A stretch of DNA of 64,000 nucleotides from NCBI GenBank assembly GCA_003142255.1, contig PLLO01000013.1, positions 1-64,000 on the forward strand, read 5' to 3'. The position numbers and the translations under genes are program-made. The notes below the pieces were generated by a model that was given only the letters and a program-made list of their open reading frames with translations, had not been told where the DNA came from and searched no databases. This document shows, in pieces, positions 45,212 to 54,994 of the stretch. The number at the start of each line of letters is the position of its first letter. Position 1 is the first letter of the stretch. The DNA is from Bacteroidales bacterium (GTDB lineage Bacteria > Bacteroidota > Bacteroidia > Bacteroidales > VadinHA17).

Positions 45212-48034
45212 TCAGCTCTTGCTGAAATGTTTTGCAAAAAGATTCTTCAGATCGTCTACCATTACCGGTTTGGGAATAAATTCCCTGATACCGGATAGTT
45301 CTGCCTTTCTTCTTGCATCAGGCATATTATCAGCAGTAAATGCCACGATGAGCACTGATTTGTCAATATTGAGTATTTTTCTCGCTGAATCATATCCATT
45401 CATTTCAGGCATAATGAGATCCATGAAGATGAGGTCATATTTTTTGCTTTTCGCCTGCTGGTACCCTGCATAGCCGTCATCAGCAACATCGTAAGAATAA
45501 CCAAGTGTTTTAAGCATGGTGCAGATCACCTTCTGGTTCATTTTGTTGTCCTCGACAACCAGGATCTGAATATTATCCCTGATATTGTTTACGTCTATCG
45601 TTCCGGAAAGGGTTTCTATATATGGGAAGCTGTCATGGACCGCATTAACAAGCTCATTGTTATCAAATGGCTTGACAAGATAATGGTCAACCCCCATGGT
45701 AATGCATTTCATATAATTACCTTTCTGGTCGTTTGAGCTGATCATGAATATTATCAGACTGCGGGAGAGACTGTTTTCCCAGATAGCCCTGGCAGCTTCA
45801 AATCCGTTAAATATCTCGTCATCGACAATTACAACAAGATTGTACTTGTCCTGGCCTGAGTTGAGGTTCGCCTTTATCTGTCCGACCGTCGATTTCTGGT
45901 AAGTTGTGACTGTTGCATTAAGCCCCAGCCGGTGCAGTGGGTTAAGTATTTCTTCATCGCGGTTTTTGGACCCGGTTATTATAAGGGTTTTAATTTTGTC
46001 TAGGGAAGCAATGCTTGACTGGTCAAGGTTCTTTACAATCTTATCATTTGAATATGCGGTTATGGTAAAGGTGATCTTTGTTCCAGTGTTGCCGGAAAGG
46101 CCCGAAGGACTTTCAGCAGTGAGCTCTCCTCCCATCATCTCTACCAGCTGCCTGGCAAGAACGGTCCCGAAGCCAGATTCATCGTTTCCCCACGATGCTT
46201 TGGATTCGACATTGACATAGTCGCCGAATATCTTCTTGAAGCTTGCCTTGTCAAAGCCGGTACCGGTATCGAACAGCTCAAAACCAAGAACAAGGATCCC
46301 TTTTTTATTGCTTTTCAGCGTACAGTTCAGGAGTATTTCGCCTTTGGTGGTATTTGATGCAGAATGGTTTATAAGGTTGGTAAGCACTTGCCTCAGTCTG
46401 AAGGGGTCGGCAACTATGCTATGGGGAATATTCTTGTCGATATTATAATTAAAAACAACATTGTTATCGGAAATATGTGTCCTGGCCAGACCGGAGCAGT
46501 AATTTATTTCCTCCCGCAGGTTGAACGGGACCTCATCAAGAATCATTTTCCCGGTTTCAATCTTGGAAAAATCGAGGATGTCGTTTATGATGTTAAGGAG
46601 AACTTCGGTGGAGCGGCGAAGAAGTTTTATAATCTCCTTCACATCATCCGGTGCGTCCTGCCTGTTAAGGATATCTGTCATGCCGATTATCCCGTTAAGC
46701 GGTGTTCTGATCTCGTAGCTCATACGTGCAAGAAACTCTGACTTGGCCTCATTTGCCTTTGCTTCCTGCTTGCGTGCCGATTCAAGCATCGTAACATCTA
46801 TCAGGATCTCCATAGTTGCCTCTTCGCCCAGAAAAACAACAGGTATACTGTTCCTGTAGAGTACGATTTCGCCTATTTCTTTTTTGATTATGACAAACTG
46901 ATCGGGGTTGAATATCCCTCCGAGGTTCTTTGAGAAATAATCATGGCTTTCGGGATATGAGGATTCAGGGAATATCTTTCCTTTCATTTCCGCCTCAGCG
47001 GGATAGGAGTACTGTACAGCGGCTATTTTATTAGCTTTTATTATTTCCCCGTTCTTGTTGTGAATTATCACACCCACCGGCATCTCTTCAATAAGCATGA
47101 AAAGCATCTTCTCAGATTCGCTCAGCCGCTTCATCTCCGATTTTTGCTTCCTCAGATACTTCATGAACATCGAGATAATGAGCTGCATTAGAAGAAGAGT
47201 CACGGTCACAATTATTAAAGAATTCCTGATAATGTATTTCTGGAAAAGCTCAGTGGGGGTCGTGAATACAAGGCAGAGGTTCCTCTGCAAAAGCTGAACA
47301 GGATAAAAAGATGAGATAACTTCCTTTGATTTGCCCTTTATTTCAGCCCTGTGAATGATATTATTTATTGTCTGGTTATCAATTGACGTGGCAATTGTCT
47401 TTATTCTTGAATAGGTTATTTTGCTGACGCTGTTACTGAATATTATATCTCCGGAATCGCTTACAACCCATTGCCACTGATAATCTTTAAGATTGAATTC
47501 GGAAAAGGTCTTAGTGAAGTAGTTCTGGTAATCAACCGTAACAACAATATCGCCGACAGCAACATTATCTTCATAGATCGGAAGGTAATAATTGAATTTC
47601 TTGTTTTCTTCAATCAGCATGTCCCGGTCAATAATATCACCTTGTACATGAAGCACATATGGTGGTTGCTCCAGCCAGTCTCCAACTTCATCTTTCTTTA
47701 AGGTAAATTCATTCCGGTTATGGTCGAAAATCTTGATACCGGTCACAAAATCCGTATATTTTGAATAAAATAATTTCATCTTACCAGTGATCTGGTATCG
47801 TTTATTCTTATCATTGAAAAAAGAGTCGAGATCGCCGGAAAGAATTATTTGATTCAGGTCGTTTGTAAAATAATTATTTGTGCTATCCACGGAAAGGCCG
47901 ACAATTTGAACCTGCCGGTCGAGCAGGGCAGTAATATAATTTATCTGTTTGTCATACAGGCCTCTATAATAGTAAAAATTTGCCAGCAATATCAGTACGA
48001 AGGCTGTATAAACAAATATCAGGAGTTTTTTCAT
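45212..48034 (-). CDS. Degenerate hybrid histidine kinase (pseudo-kinase) with two receivers
   Basis: 940 residues. A membrane helix (about 5-22), an extracytoplasmic sensor domain (about 30-270), a second helix (about 275-295), a PAS domain (about 312-420), HisKA, HATPase and two receivers follow in order. The H-box reads [11 protein letters not shown]: Tyr440 replaces the phospho-acceptor His. The N-box reads [10 protein letters not shown]: His557 replaces the Mg-binding Asn. The G2 box is ESGFGTVLA instead of GTGLGLA. Receiver 1 lacks the acidic pair (LIITGSKN). Receiver 2 is intact ([22 protein letters not shown]). So canonical autophosphorylation is unlikely, yet the last receiver could still take phosphate from another kinase. 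Confidence 0.85.
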   Translation of the reverse strand: MKKLLIFVYTAFVLILLANFYYYRGLYDKQINYITALLDRQVQIVGLSVDSTNNYFTNDLNQIILSGDLDSFFNDKNKRYQITGKMKLFYSKYTDFVTGIKIFDHNRNEFTLKKDEVGDWLEQPPYVLHVQGDIIDRDMLIEENKKFNYYLPIYEDNVAVGDIVVTVDYQNYFTKTFSEFNLKDYQWQWVVSDSGDIIFSNSVSKITYSRIKTIATSIDNQTINNIIHRAEIKGKSKEVISSFYPVQLLQRNLCLVFTTPTELFQKYIIRNSLIIVTVTLLLMQLIISMFMKYLRKQKSEMKRLSESEKMLFMLIEEMPVGVIIHNKNGEIIKANKIAAVQYSYPAEAEMKGKIFPESSYPESHDYFSKNLGGIFNPDQFVIIKKEIGEIVLYRNSIPVVFLGEEATMEILIDVTMLESARKQEAKANEAKSEFLARMSYEIRTPLNGIIGMTDILNRQDAPDDVKEIIKLLRRSTEVLLNIINDILDFSKIETGKMILDEVPFNLREEINYCSGLARTHISDNNVVFNYNIDKNIPHSIVADPFRLRQVLTNLINHSASNTTKGEILLNCTLKSNKKGILVLGFELFDTGTGFDKASFKKIFGDYVNVESKASWGNDESGFGTVLARQLVEMMGGELTAESPSGLSGNTGTKITFTITAYSNDKIVKNLDQSSIASLDKIKTLIITGSKNRDEEILNPLHRLGLNATVTTYQKSTVGQIKANLNSGQDKYNLVVIVDDEIFNGFEAARAIWENSLSRSLIIFMISSNDQKGNYMKCITMGVDHYLVKPFDNNELVNAVHDSFPYIETLSGTIDVNNIRDNIQILVVEDNKMNQKVICTMLKTLGYSYDVADDGYAGYQQAKSKKYDLIFMDLIMPEMNGYDSARKILNIDKSVLIVAFTADNMPDARRKAELSGIREFIPKPVMVDDLKNLFAKHFSKS

Positions 48035-48098
48035 CGTGTTTCAGGTTTGCCGGCAACTGGCTGGTAAAGATATGTTAAATAGGGAAAAAATATTTGGA

Positions 48099-49025
48099 TC
48101 ATCGATATTTACGGTTATTATCGTTCAGTATATTCAAATAACTCCGGTATCTGAGGGGATCTATTGCCCCGGTTTCCACTGCGTCCCTGACAGCACAACC
48201 GGGTTCATCGAAATGAAGACAATTATAAAACCGGCACTCTTTTGAGGTTCTGAAAATTTCAGGGAAAAAATGATAAATCTCGTTCTTCTCCATATCTATA
48301 ACTCCAAATCCCCTGATCCCGGGAGAATCGATCACAAATCCGCCAAAGGGCATTGGGTGCATCTCCGGGAAGGTTGTGACATGCTTTCCCTGTTTATGAT
48401 AATCAGAAATTGCTTCTGTTTTCAGATTAAGCGCGGGGTTTAATGCATTTATGAGGGTTGTCTTGCCAACACCGGAATTGCCGGCAAGAAGGTTGATCTT
48501 CCCCTTCATCCTGGTCTTCAGAATTTCGAGACCCTGATTTTTGATGATTGAGAGGCGCAGGCATTCATATCCGATCCTGGTATAAAGCGACTCCAGGTAT
48601 TCCATCCTTTTTGTCTCTGCTTCCCCGTAAAGATCTGTTTTGTTGATTATTATAGTTGCCGGGACTCTATATGCCTCAGCCGTCATCAGAAATCTGTCAA
48701 TAAACTCCACGAGGGTTTCAGGAAGAATTATTGTTATCATCAGGAAAAGGTGGTCGACATTGGCCGCAATGATCTGGAACTCCTTTGAAAGGTTTGTGGC
48801 TTTCCTCAGGATATAGTTCCTGCGATCGAGAAGCTCGGTAATAATACCGGTATTACTGTCAGGTTCATAATCAAATTTAACATTATCTCCAACCGCAATG
48901 GGGTTGGTTGTCCTCAGGTTTTTCTTCCTGAATTTTCCCCTGATAACGCAATCAGTAATTTTCCCGTCGCCATGCAACACCCTGTAGTGAGACCCGGTTG
49001 ACTTTATGACAATTCCCTGTTCCAA
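48099..49025 (-). CDS. rsgA: Ribosome small-subunit GTPase RsgA
   Basis: The 308 residues are a circularly permuted GTPase: an OB-fold N-terminus, NKTD (about 130), GNSGVGKTTLIN (about 182), DSPGIRGFG (about 228), then the zinc knuckle with CRFYNC, HFDEPGC. It helps mature the 30S subunit. A GTG/other start is not needed; the ATG gives the usual N-terminus. Confidence 0.94.
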   Translation of the reverse strand: MEQGIVIKSTGSHYRVLHGDGKITDCVIRGKFRKKNLRTTNPIAVGDNVKFDYEPDSNTGIITELLDRRNYILRKATNLSKEFQIIAANVDHLFLMITIILPETLVEFIDRFLMTAEAYRVPATIIINKTDLYGEAETKRMEYLESLYTRIGYECLRLSIIKNQGLEILKTRMKGKINLLAGNSGVGKTTLINALNPALNLKTEAISDYHKQGKHVTTFPEMHPMPFGGFVIDSPGIRGFGVIDMEKNEIYHFFPEIFRTSKECRFYNCLHFDEPGCAVRDAVETGAIDPLRYRSYLNILNDNNRKYR

Positions 49026-49077
49026 AGAATCAGTATTTCGGGTAAAGATAACTTGTTATTAATTTAAATACATAGGT

Positions 49078-49093
49078 ACGTTGCATGCAACGT
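49078..49093. repeat. Perfect 16-bp palindrome
   Basis: ACGTTGCATGCAACGT lies between rsgA and the phosphofructokinase gene. It belongs to the same ACGTT..AACGT type as the palindrome at 5241-5266 and may be a dispersed intergenic repeat. No T-run marks a terminator. Confidence 0.5.
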
Positions 49094-49123
49094 CTACAAC
49101 GAATATTCCGGATATTAATAAAT

Positions 49124-50326
49124 TTAGTCGTCGGATGCCATCAGCAGGAACGGCTTCATTTCGAAGCTATGGTAAATTGGCCTTAGTCTTTCAATATTAT
49201 AGTTTTCTGATACGTTTACTACTTTCTTCGTTGATGTGACAACATCAATGGGAACATTATCATAACGTCCATTCTTCAGAACGACTATTCTTCCATATAT
49301 TCCTTTCAGTATAAGGTCAAGCGCCAGGTTGCCGTATGCCATGGGAACAATTGAATCGAGGAAATCAGGATCGCCGCCGCGAACCATATAACCAAGCTTC
49401 TGGTTAATGACATTAATAGTTCTGCCGCTATTGTATTTTGGAGAAAGTTCTTTCAGCTTCTGGGAGACAACATCCCCGATCCCTCCAAGCTTAGCATGTC
49501 CATAAGCATCTCTTTCATTGTCGTGGAATATCATTTCGCCGCCCTTGAACATAGCTCCCTCGGAAATAAGCACCACCGAATACCGGCTGGGATTATTATT
49601 CCTGTCCTCGACAAGCAGATTAGTAAGAAGCTCAACATCAAATTTATATTCGGGAATTACACACCTGTTTGCCGATCCTGCCATTGTCGGGAGCATGGCT
49701 GTAAAGCCTGCATATCTTCCGAAAACCTCCAGAACAAGAAATCTCTCATGTGATCCTGCAGATGTCCTCAAACTGTTTGTCATCTGAATTGTTCTTGTGA
49801 CGCAGGTGCTGAATCCTATGCAATAGTCTGTTCCCGGAACATCGTTGTCCATCGTTTTAGGGATAGCTACAACCTTTACTCCCATCTTGTTAAGGTGAAC
49901 TGCATAGCTGAGTGTGTCATCGCCCCCTATCGGGATAAGATAATCGACACCAAGCCATTCAAGGTTTTTTATGATTTCCGGAGTAATGTCATTTACTTCA
50001 GCATTATAGGTTCCCTTCAGGTGATCAGGCACGCTGTCCTTTGACATGTGGCTTGGACGCGTTCTTGAAGTGTGAAGGAAAGTACCCCCGGTACGTCCTG
50101 CTTTGTTTACTATATTGTCGGTAAGGATCTCGAAGCAGTTGCTGTTGTCAGCTTTGTGATCCCGGATTATTTCCGATATTCCTGCCCATCCCCTTCGCAG
50201 TCCGATTACTTTGTACCCTTCGCGGTTGGCACGTATTGTCACCGCACGTATTGCGGGATTAAGACCCGGCACATCGCCTCCTCCTGTAAGAATTGCAATG
50301 ACTCCCTTTGTTTTTGGTATTATCAT
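49124..50326 (-). CDS. pfkA: 6-phosphofructokinase, PPi-type active site
   Basis: A 400-residue phosphofructokinase catalysing fructose 6-phosphate phosphorylation in glycolysis. The P-loop-like start is ILTGGGDVPGLNPAIR. The catalytic loop is PKTMDNDVPGTDYC. The phosphoryl-donor site reads GGDDTLS and PKTMDND, the Asp and Lys usual for pyrophosphate-dependent enzymes, where ATP enzymes have GGDG and PGTIDND. Pyrophosphate use is therefore inferred; ATP use is not excluded. Confidence 0.92.
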   Translation of the reverse strand: MIIPKTKGVIAILTGGGDVPGLNPAIRAVTIRANREGYKVIGLRRGWAGISEIIRDHKADNSNCFEILTDNIVNKAGRTGGTFLHTSRTRPSHMSKDSVPDHLKGTYNAEVNDITPEIIKNLEWLGVDYLIPIGGDDTLSYAVHLNKMGVKVVAIPKTMDNDVPGTDYCIGFSTCVTRTIQMTNSLRTSAGSHERFLVLEVFGRYAGFTAMLPTMAGSANRCVIPEYKFDVELLTNLLVEDRNNNPSRYSVVLISEGAMFKGGEMIFHDNERDAYGHAKLGGIGDVVSQKLKELSPKYNSGRTINVINQKLGYMVRGGDPDFLDSIVPMAYGNLALDLILKGIYGRIVVLKNGRYDNVPIDVVTSTKKVVNVSENYNIERLRPIYHSFEMKPFLLMASDD

Positions 50327-50495
50327 GATTTTTTGCTTTTTATATGATACTATACTGTTTTTTTGTGACCCCTAAAGTATAACTTTTTACAATTATTACA
50401 TGGATTCAGAAGCAATTTTTACCTTACAGAAGGGGGGTTCTTTATAATCAGTACAAAAGACAGAAAAATGATTAATGGTTTGAAATAAATCTATT

Positions 50496-51182
50496 TCAAC
50501 CCCTCTTGGAAATGATCTCAAGCTTCTCAATGTTAACTATCTCAATTGCCTTTCCAACCACCTTGATGATCCCTTCACGCTTGAAGTCGGAAAGAGTCCT
50601 GATGACATTGGCTGTGCTCATCCCTATATAATCGGCGATCTCTTTTCTGGAGACCGGAAGATCGAAGACTCTTGTGCTGTAAATTTCCTTCGCGAAATAA
50701 AGCAGGATGAACGCAACCCTGCCAACGAGGTTTTTCTGCCTGATGTCAAGTGTCTGGGTAATTATCTTGTCGTTTATTTTTGAGATTTTGGCCATCAGGC
50801 CCATGGCAAATCCGCCATTCTTCAGGAAGAGAGCCTTGATAAAATCCAGGTTAATTGTGCAAACAACAGAATCTTCAACGGCAGAAACAGAATAATGGTA
50901 ACGATCTTCGGAAAAGATATTCATATTGCTGACGAACTCGAAAGGCTTGGTAATTGTTATCACCTGCTCTTCGCCCGAGGGGGTTCGACGGTAAAGCTTT
51001 ACAAGTCCGCTTTTAAGATATTTGAAGCTCGTGATCTTCTCTCCCTCATGATTTATTATCTCGCCTTTCCTGAAAGGCTGCTCCTCCTTGTGACTGCATA
51101 ATTCCTGTATGGTTGGTTCATCGAGATAAGCAAATACAATATCCCTGAATTCGCAGTTTTCACATACACAATTTTTGTTCAT
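50496..51182 (-). CDS. Crp/Fnr family transcription regulator with N-terminal cysteines
   Basis: The 228 residues have a cNMP-binding-like beta-barrel (about 30-125), a dimer helix and a winged helix-turn-helix (LPVSRKEIADYIGMSTANVIRTLSDFKREGIIK, about 175-207). Cysteines at 5, 7, 10, 29 and 108 resemble the arrangement (N-terminal cluster plus one internal Cys) of FNR iron-sulfur sensors, though the spacing differs. It may sense redox or oxygen; unproved. Divergent from the GH127 gene. Confidence 0.85.
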   Translation of the reverse strand: MNKNCVCENCEFRDIVFAYLDEPTIQELCSHKEEQPFRKGEIINHEGEKITSFKYLKSGLVKLYRRTPSGEEQVITITKPFEFVSNMNIFSEDRYHYSVSAVEDSVVCTINLDFIKALFLKNGGFAMGLMAKISKINDKIITQTLDIRQKNLVGRVAFILLYFAKEIYSTRVFDLPVSRKEIADYIGMSTANVIRTLSDFKREGIIKVVGKAIEIVNIEKLEIISKRG

Positions 51183-51254
51183 TTCGTTCCCGGATGGAGA
51201 TTTTCGACAAATTTACATTTTTCAATGCAGAAACCATACAATCAATCCGTTTTA

Positions 51255-51283
51255 TTGCAATTCCGGTTAAAATTCTATCTTTG
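51255..51283 (+). promoter_or_regulatory. Bacteroidota-type promoter
   Basis: TTG (51255-51257) and a perfect TATCTTTG (51276-51283) are separated by 18 bases, about 50 bases before the GH127 ATG. Confidence 0.6.
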
Positions 51284-51332
51284 AAATAGTATTAGTGTCC
51301 ATCTTACACTTTATCCTAAAACCTCATTCGTC

Positions 51333-53300
51333 ATGCTGAAAATTGCCAGGTTTTTGTTGTCGGGAATTATTATTTTCAACCTTATTTCTGGTTGCACGGC
51401 ACATCATGAAACCACAGTCAAAACAGGTGGTCCTGAAATAGTGTCATTCAGGGCTCTTCCTTTCCGGCTTACTGATGTCAAGCTTCTCGGCGGACCCTTT
51501 CTGCATGCCACTGAACTGGATGAGATTATACTACTAAGCTATGAACCCGACAGGCTTCTTTCAAAATTCTATTCTGAAGCCGGACTAAAGCCAAAAGCGG
51601 AGCACTATATGGGGTGGGAAAATGAGACTATTGCAGGACATAGCCTTGGGCATTACCTCAGCGCCTGTTCAATGATGTACCAGACTACCGGCGATAAACG
51701 GTTCCTTGACAGGGTCAATTATATAGTTAATGAGATGAAAAAGCTTCAGGACGCTGACGGGGATGGCTACCTGGGAGCATTCCCGAATGGCAAGAAAATC
51801 CTTGAGGGTGAAGTCGCAAAGGGAAACATCCGCTCGCAGGGATTTGACCTGAATGGTATCTGGGTCCCTTTCTATACTGAACACAAGATGATGGCTGGCC
51901 TTAGGGATGCTTATCACCTTTGCGGAAATCAGACAGCTCTTGAGGTCGAGAAACGGTTCGCTGATTGGCTCTATGGCATTGTATCTCCTCTCACCGACGA
52001 ACAGGTGCAGAACATGCTTCGCTGTGAACATGGCGGAATAAGTGAGACGCTCGCTGACCTCTACGCAGACACGAAAGACGAAAAGTACCTGAAGCTTTCG
52101 AAAATATTCTACCAGAAAGCTGTTCTCGATCCACTGAAGCAGGGGAAGGACATTCTGCCCGGGAGACATTGCAATACAAATATCCCAAAGCTTATTGCAC
52201 TGTCGCGCCTTTATGAGCTAACCGGCGATACGTCGGACAGAAAAGCTGCAGAATTCTTCTGGAATACTGTAGTGTATCATCATTCCTACGTTACCGGGGG
52301 AAATGGCAATAATGAATACTTCGGTCCTGCCGACAAGCTAAGGGATCAGCTGGGAGAGAACACTACAGAATCGTGCAATGTTTACAATATGCTTAAGCTT
52401 ACCGAGCATCTATTCGAATGGGAGGCATCGGCAAATGAAGCTGATTTTTATGAAAGAGCTCTTTTTAATCATATTCTTTCTACCCAGAACCCGGTTGACG
52501 GACATGTCGTATATAACCTGTCGCTGGATATGGGTGGGTATAAATATTTCCAGGATCCGCTTGATCTGACCTGTTGTATTGGTACCGGAATGGAAAATCA
52601 CTCCAAATACGGCAAAAACATTTTTTACCACAACAACAACGAATTATTTCTTTTTCAATTCATTGCCGCTGAGCTTTCGTGGAAGGAAAAAGGGCTGATT
52701 GTTACGCAAAACACAAAATATCCCGAAGAACAGGGAACAACTATTGAGTTCAAATGCGAGAAGCCGCAAAGGCTTACGCTGCAGGTCCGCTATCCTTACT
52801 GGGCAGCCAACGGGATCAGCATCAGCTTGAACGGGAAAGCAATGCATATCAAAGGAAAACCGGGAAGCTTTGTCCCGGTTGAGAGAACCTGGGAAACCGG
52901 AGATAAGGTTGAAGTGAAGCTGCCTTTCTCATTGCGTCTTGAGGCGATGCCCGACGACAGCAGCAGGGTGGCTGTGATATATGGTCCGCTTGTCATGGCC
53001 GGAGATCTCGGTCCTGTAAAGGATTCCACCTCAACAGATGCCATGTATGTGCCGGTCCTTATGACTGAAAAGAGGGATCCGGCAGCATGGATGAAACCTG
53101 TTAACGGGAAGATAAATACGTTCGTGACAGTAAATACCGGGAGGCCGCACGATGTTGAGATGAGACCATTATATACTTTTTACGACAGGCGTTATTCGGT
53201 TTTCTGGGATCTGTTTACAGAAGCAGAATGGAACGCAAGACAGGCTGATTACAAAGGGGAAATCAAAAGTGACCGTAAAATTCCAGGCGCATCAGAATAA
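51333..53300 (+). CDS. GH127 family glycoside hydrolase (beta-L-arabinofuranosidase-like), lipoprotein
   Basis: A 655-residue protein with a lipobox LISGC (Cys near residue 22), so it is lipid-anchored. An (alpha/alpha)6 barrel domain is followed by beta-sandwich domains. The zinc-thiolate active site of GH127 is present: Glu346 and Cys348 (TESCNVYNM) and Cys414-Cys415 (LTCCIGTGMENH). These correspond to the characterised bifidobacterial enzyme. Substrate is probably a beta-L-arabinofuranosyl linkage in plant glycans. No SusC/SusD pair is nearby, so the enzyme stands alone. Confidence 0.9.
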   Translation: MLKIARFLLSGIIIFNLISGCTAHHETTVKTGGPEIVSFRALPFRLTDVKLLGGPFLHATELDEIILLSYEPDRLLSKFYSEAGLKPKAEHYMGWENETIAGHSLGHYLSACSMMYQTTGDKRFLDRVNYIVNEMKKLQDADGDGYLGAFPNGKKILEGEVAKGNIRSQGFDLNGIWVPFYTEHKMMAGLRDAYHLCGNQTALEVEKRFADWLYGIVSPLTDEQVQNMLRCEHGGISETLADLYADTKDEKYLKLSKIFYQKAVLDPLKQGKDILPGRHCNTNIPKLIALSRLYELTGDTSDRKAAEFFWNTVVYHHSYVTGGNGNNEYFGPADKLRDQLGENTTESCNVYNMLKLTEHLFEWEASANEADFYERALFNHILSTQNPVDGHVVYNLSLDMGGYKYFQDPLDLTCCIGTGMENHSKYGKNIFYHNNNELFLFQFIAAELSWKEKGLIVTQNTKYPEEQGTTIEFKCEKPQRLTLQVRYPYWAANGISISLNGKAMHIKGKPGSFVPVERTWETGDKVEVKLPFSLRLEAMPDDSSRVAVIYGPLVMAGDLGPVKDSTSTDAMYVPVLMTEKRDPAAWMKPVNGKINTFVTVNTGRPHDVEMRPLYTFYDRRYSVFWDLFTEAEWNARQADYKGEIKSDRKIPGASE

Positions 53301-53361
53301 TATGGCCGGGCCTGTATTCGGGCTAAGAACGATAAAAAACAGAATGTAAATGAGCTGGATA

Positions 53362-53862
53362 ATGAGAAAAAGCAAGTTAATTCCCTTGTTTCTTTTTCTG
53401 TCTGCAATTTGTCTGAATTGCTTATCACAGTATAAAAAGAATGCCGTCGTGTTTGAGTTATTGGGGAAATCCAGCTATTATTTTGACATTTCCTATGAAC
53501 GAAACCTGTCGGAAAGGATTCACTTAGGGAGCGGAATCGGATTGGCCGGCATATATCATCTATATTATAGCGGTGGAGAATTTCACGAAGTAAATTTTTC
53601 AATCCCTATCTATGGCGCATATTCTTTCGGACAAAAAAAACATCATCTCCTTTCCGAAATAGGAATGTCAGTTTGGGGAAATACCGTACATGATGGTTTT
53701 GTTTATTTTACCGATTTGATCCCGTTCATTTCTGCTGGTTATGAATATAAGGGAGTGCATTATGTTTTCAGGGTGCCGGTATATTTTGCCTATATCGGGA
53801 GAAATGAGTTTTTCCCTTCAGTAATGCCATGGATCGGAGTGAGCTTCGGCAGGCTGTTTTGA
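53362..53862 (+). CDS. Small outer-membrane barrel-like protein, unknown
   Basis: The protein is 166 residues from the Met at 53362 (MRKSKLIPLFLFLSAICLNCLSQ, a signal peptide); an upstream ATG at 53350 adds four residues. The mature part has alternating aromatic strands (YYFDISYERNLSERIHLGSG, VHYVFRVPVYFAYIG) and ends in F, typical of an outer-membrane barrel. It has no family match. It follows the GH127 gene by 61 bases and may be co-transcribed. Confidence 0.6.
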   Translation: MRKSKLIPLFLFLSAICLNCLSQYKKNAVVFELLGKSSYYFDISYERNLSERIHLGSGIGLAGIYHLYYSGGEFHEVNFSIPIYGAYSFGQKKHHLLSEIGMSVWGNTVHDGFVYFTDLIPFISAGYEYKGVHYVFRVPVYFAYIGRNEFFPSVMPWIGVSFGRLF

Positions 53863-53884
53863 TTAGAATAATTCTTGCTTCTGT

Positions 53885-54445
53885 TTAGGCCAGAATATGC
53901 TCGAGGAATATCTTTATTCCGATGGCTATCAGAATCAACCCGCCGATTATCTCAACCTTTTGACCAAGCTTCTCCCCTGCCGACTTGCCGATCCTGATCG
54001 CTGTCATTGAGGCAAGAAACGTTACTGTTCCGATAATGAGACCCGCTATCCAGATCTCCACATCAAGAAGGGCAAAGCTTATTCCCACGGCAAAAGCGTC
54101 AATGCTCGTGCCTAGAGCTATGGTAAACAGAACTATCCATTTGGTATAGTCCAGAGCCTCCTTTTTTTCTTCCTTTTTCAGACCCTCGATTATCATCTTA
54201 ATGCCAAGTGCTGAAAGCAATCCAAGCGCGACCCAGTGATCGACAGCTTTAAGTGCCTCTGAGAAGAAAGAGCCGAGAAAAAAACCTGCAACCGTAAGTC
54301 CTCCCTGGAAAATGGCAAGCACCATTGCCACACGGATTGCCTGCCGGAAAAGTATCCTGGACCTTACCATACCCATTGAGAGCGATACGGCAAATGTATC
54401 AAAACAGAGTCCGGCAGCTATGGCAAAAATTGTGAAATAATCCAT
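53885..54445 (-). CDS. mntP: Manganese efflux pump MntP
   Basis: The 186 residues have six membrane helices in two similar halves. The conserved Asp residues lie in CFDTFAVSLSMGM (about 13-25) and GTSIDAFAVGIS (about 110-121). MntP exports Mn2+. No yybP-ykoY riboswitch could be recognised in the 93 bases between it and dtd. Confidence 0.9.
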   Translation of the reverse strand: MDYFTIFAIAAGLCFDTFAVSLSMGMVRSRILFRQAIRVAMVLAIFQGGLTVAGFFLGSFFSEALKAVDHWVALGLLSALGIKMIIEGLKKEEKKEALDYTKWIVLFTIALGTSIDAFAVGISFALLDVEIWIAGLIIGTVTFLASMTAIRIGKSAGEKLGQKVEIIGGLILIAIGIKIFLEHILA

Positions 54446-54538
54446 TGATAATCTATATCTGCGGCAAATATAATATAAAACATCATTTTCAGGTTTTTGA
54501 TTTTGATTGCATATATTTGAAAACCTTAAAATGGGTTT

Positions 54539-54991
54539 ATGAGAGTCGTAATACAGCGTGTCAAAAAGGCTTCCGTCACAATTGAAGGCAAGATCAAAGA
54601 TGAGATCGGTCCCGGTCTTCTTGTCCTTGCCGGAATTGAAGAGGCTGATGACTTGTCCGATGTAGAATGGCTCAGCAGCAAGATAGCGCAGCTCCGTATA
54701 TTTAATGATGAGGCCGGCGTAATGAACCTTTCAGTATTGGATACGGGGGGAAGCATAATGATCATCAGCCAGTTCACCCTTCATGCCAAAACAAAAAAAG
54801 GGAACAGGCCTTCATATATTAAAGCCGCAAGTCATGAAATTGCCATTCCACTTTACGAAAGCTTTATCAGAAGGCTGTCGGATATTACCGGGAAAAAGAT
54901 CGCTTCCGGTGAATTCGGTGCCATGATGGATATCGGACTGGTAAATGACGGCCCTGTAACAATAATAATCGATTCAAAAGAAAAAGAATAA
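54539..54991 (+). CDS. dtd: D-aminoacyl-tRNA deacylase
   Basis: A 150-residue proofreading enzyme that hydrolyses D-amino acids or Gly from mischarged tRNA. The motifs SQFTLHA (about 79-85) and NDGPVTIII (near 137, the Gly-cisPro site) are intact. A TATATTTG -7 element lies at 54512-54519. Confidence 0.95.
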   Translation: MRVVIQRVKKASVTIEGKIKDEIGPGLLVLAGIEEADDLSDVEWLSSKIAQLRIFNDEAGVMNLSVLDTGGSIMIISQFTLHAKTKKGNRPSYIKAASHEIAIPLYESFIRRLSDITGKKIASGEFGAMMDIGLVNDGPVTIIIDSKEKE

Positions 54992-54994
54992 TTT

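Noticed and set aside
51669-52169. A 166-codon minus-strand frame inside GH127
   Set aside because: It is a shadow of the GH127 coding region, where catalytic residues are conserved in the plus frame.
54446-54538. Possible manganese riboswitch before mntP
   Set aside because: No yybP-ykoY-like conserved loops could be seen in the 93-base gap, and a dtd promoter occupies part of it.
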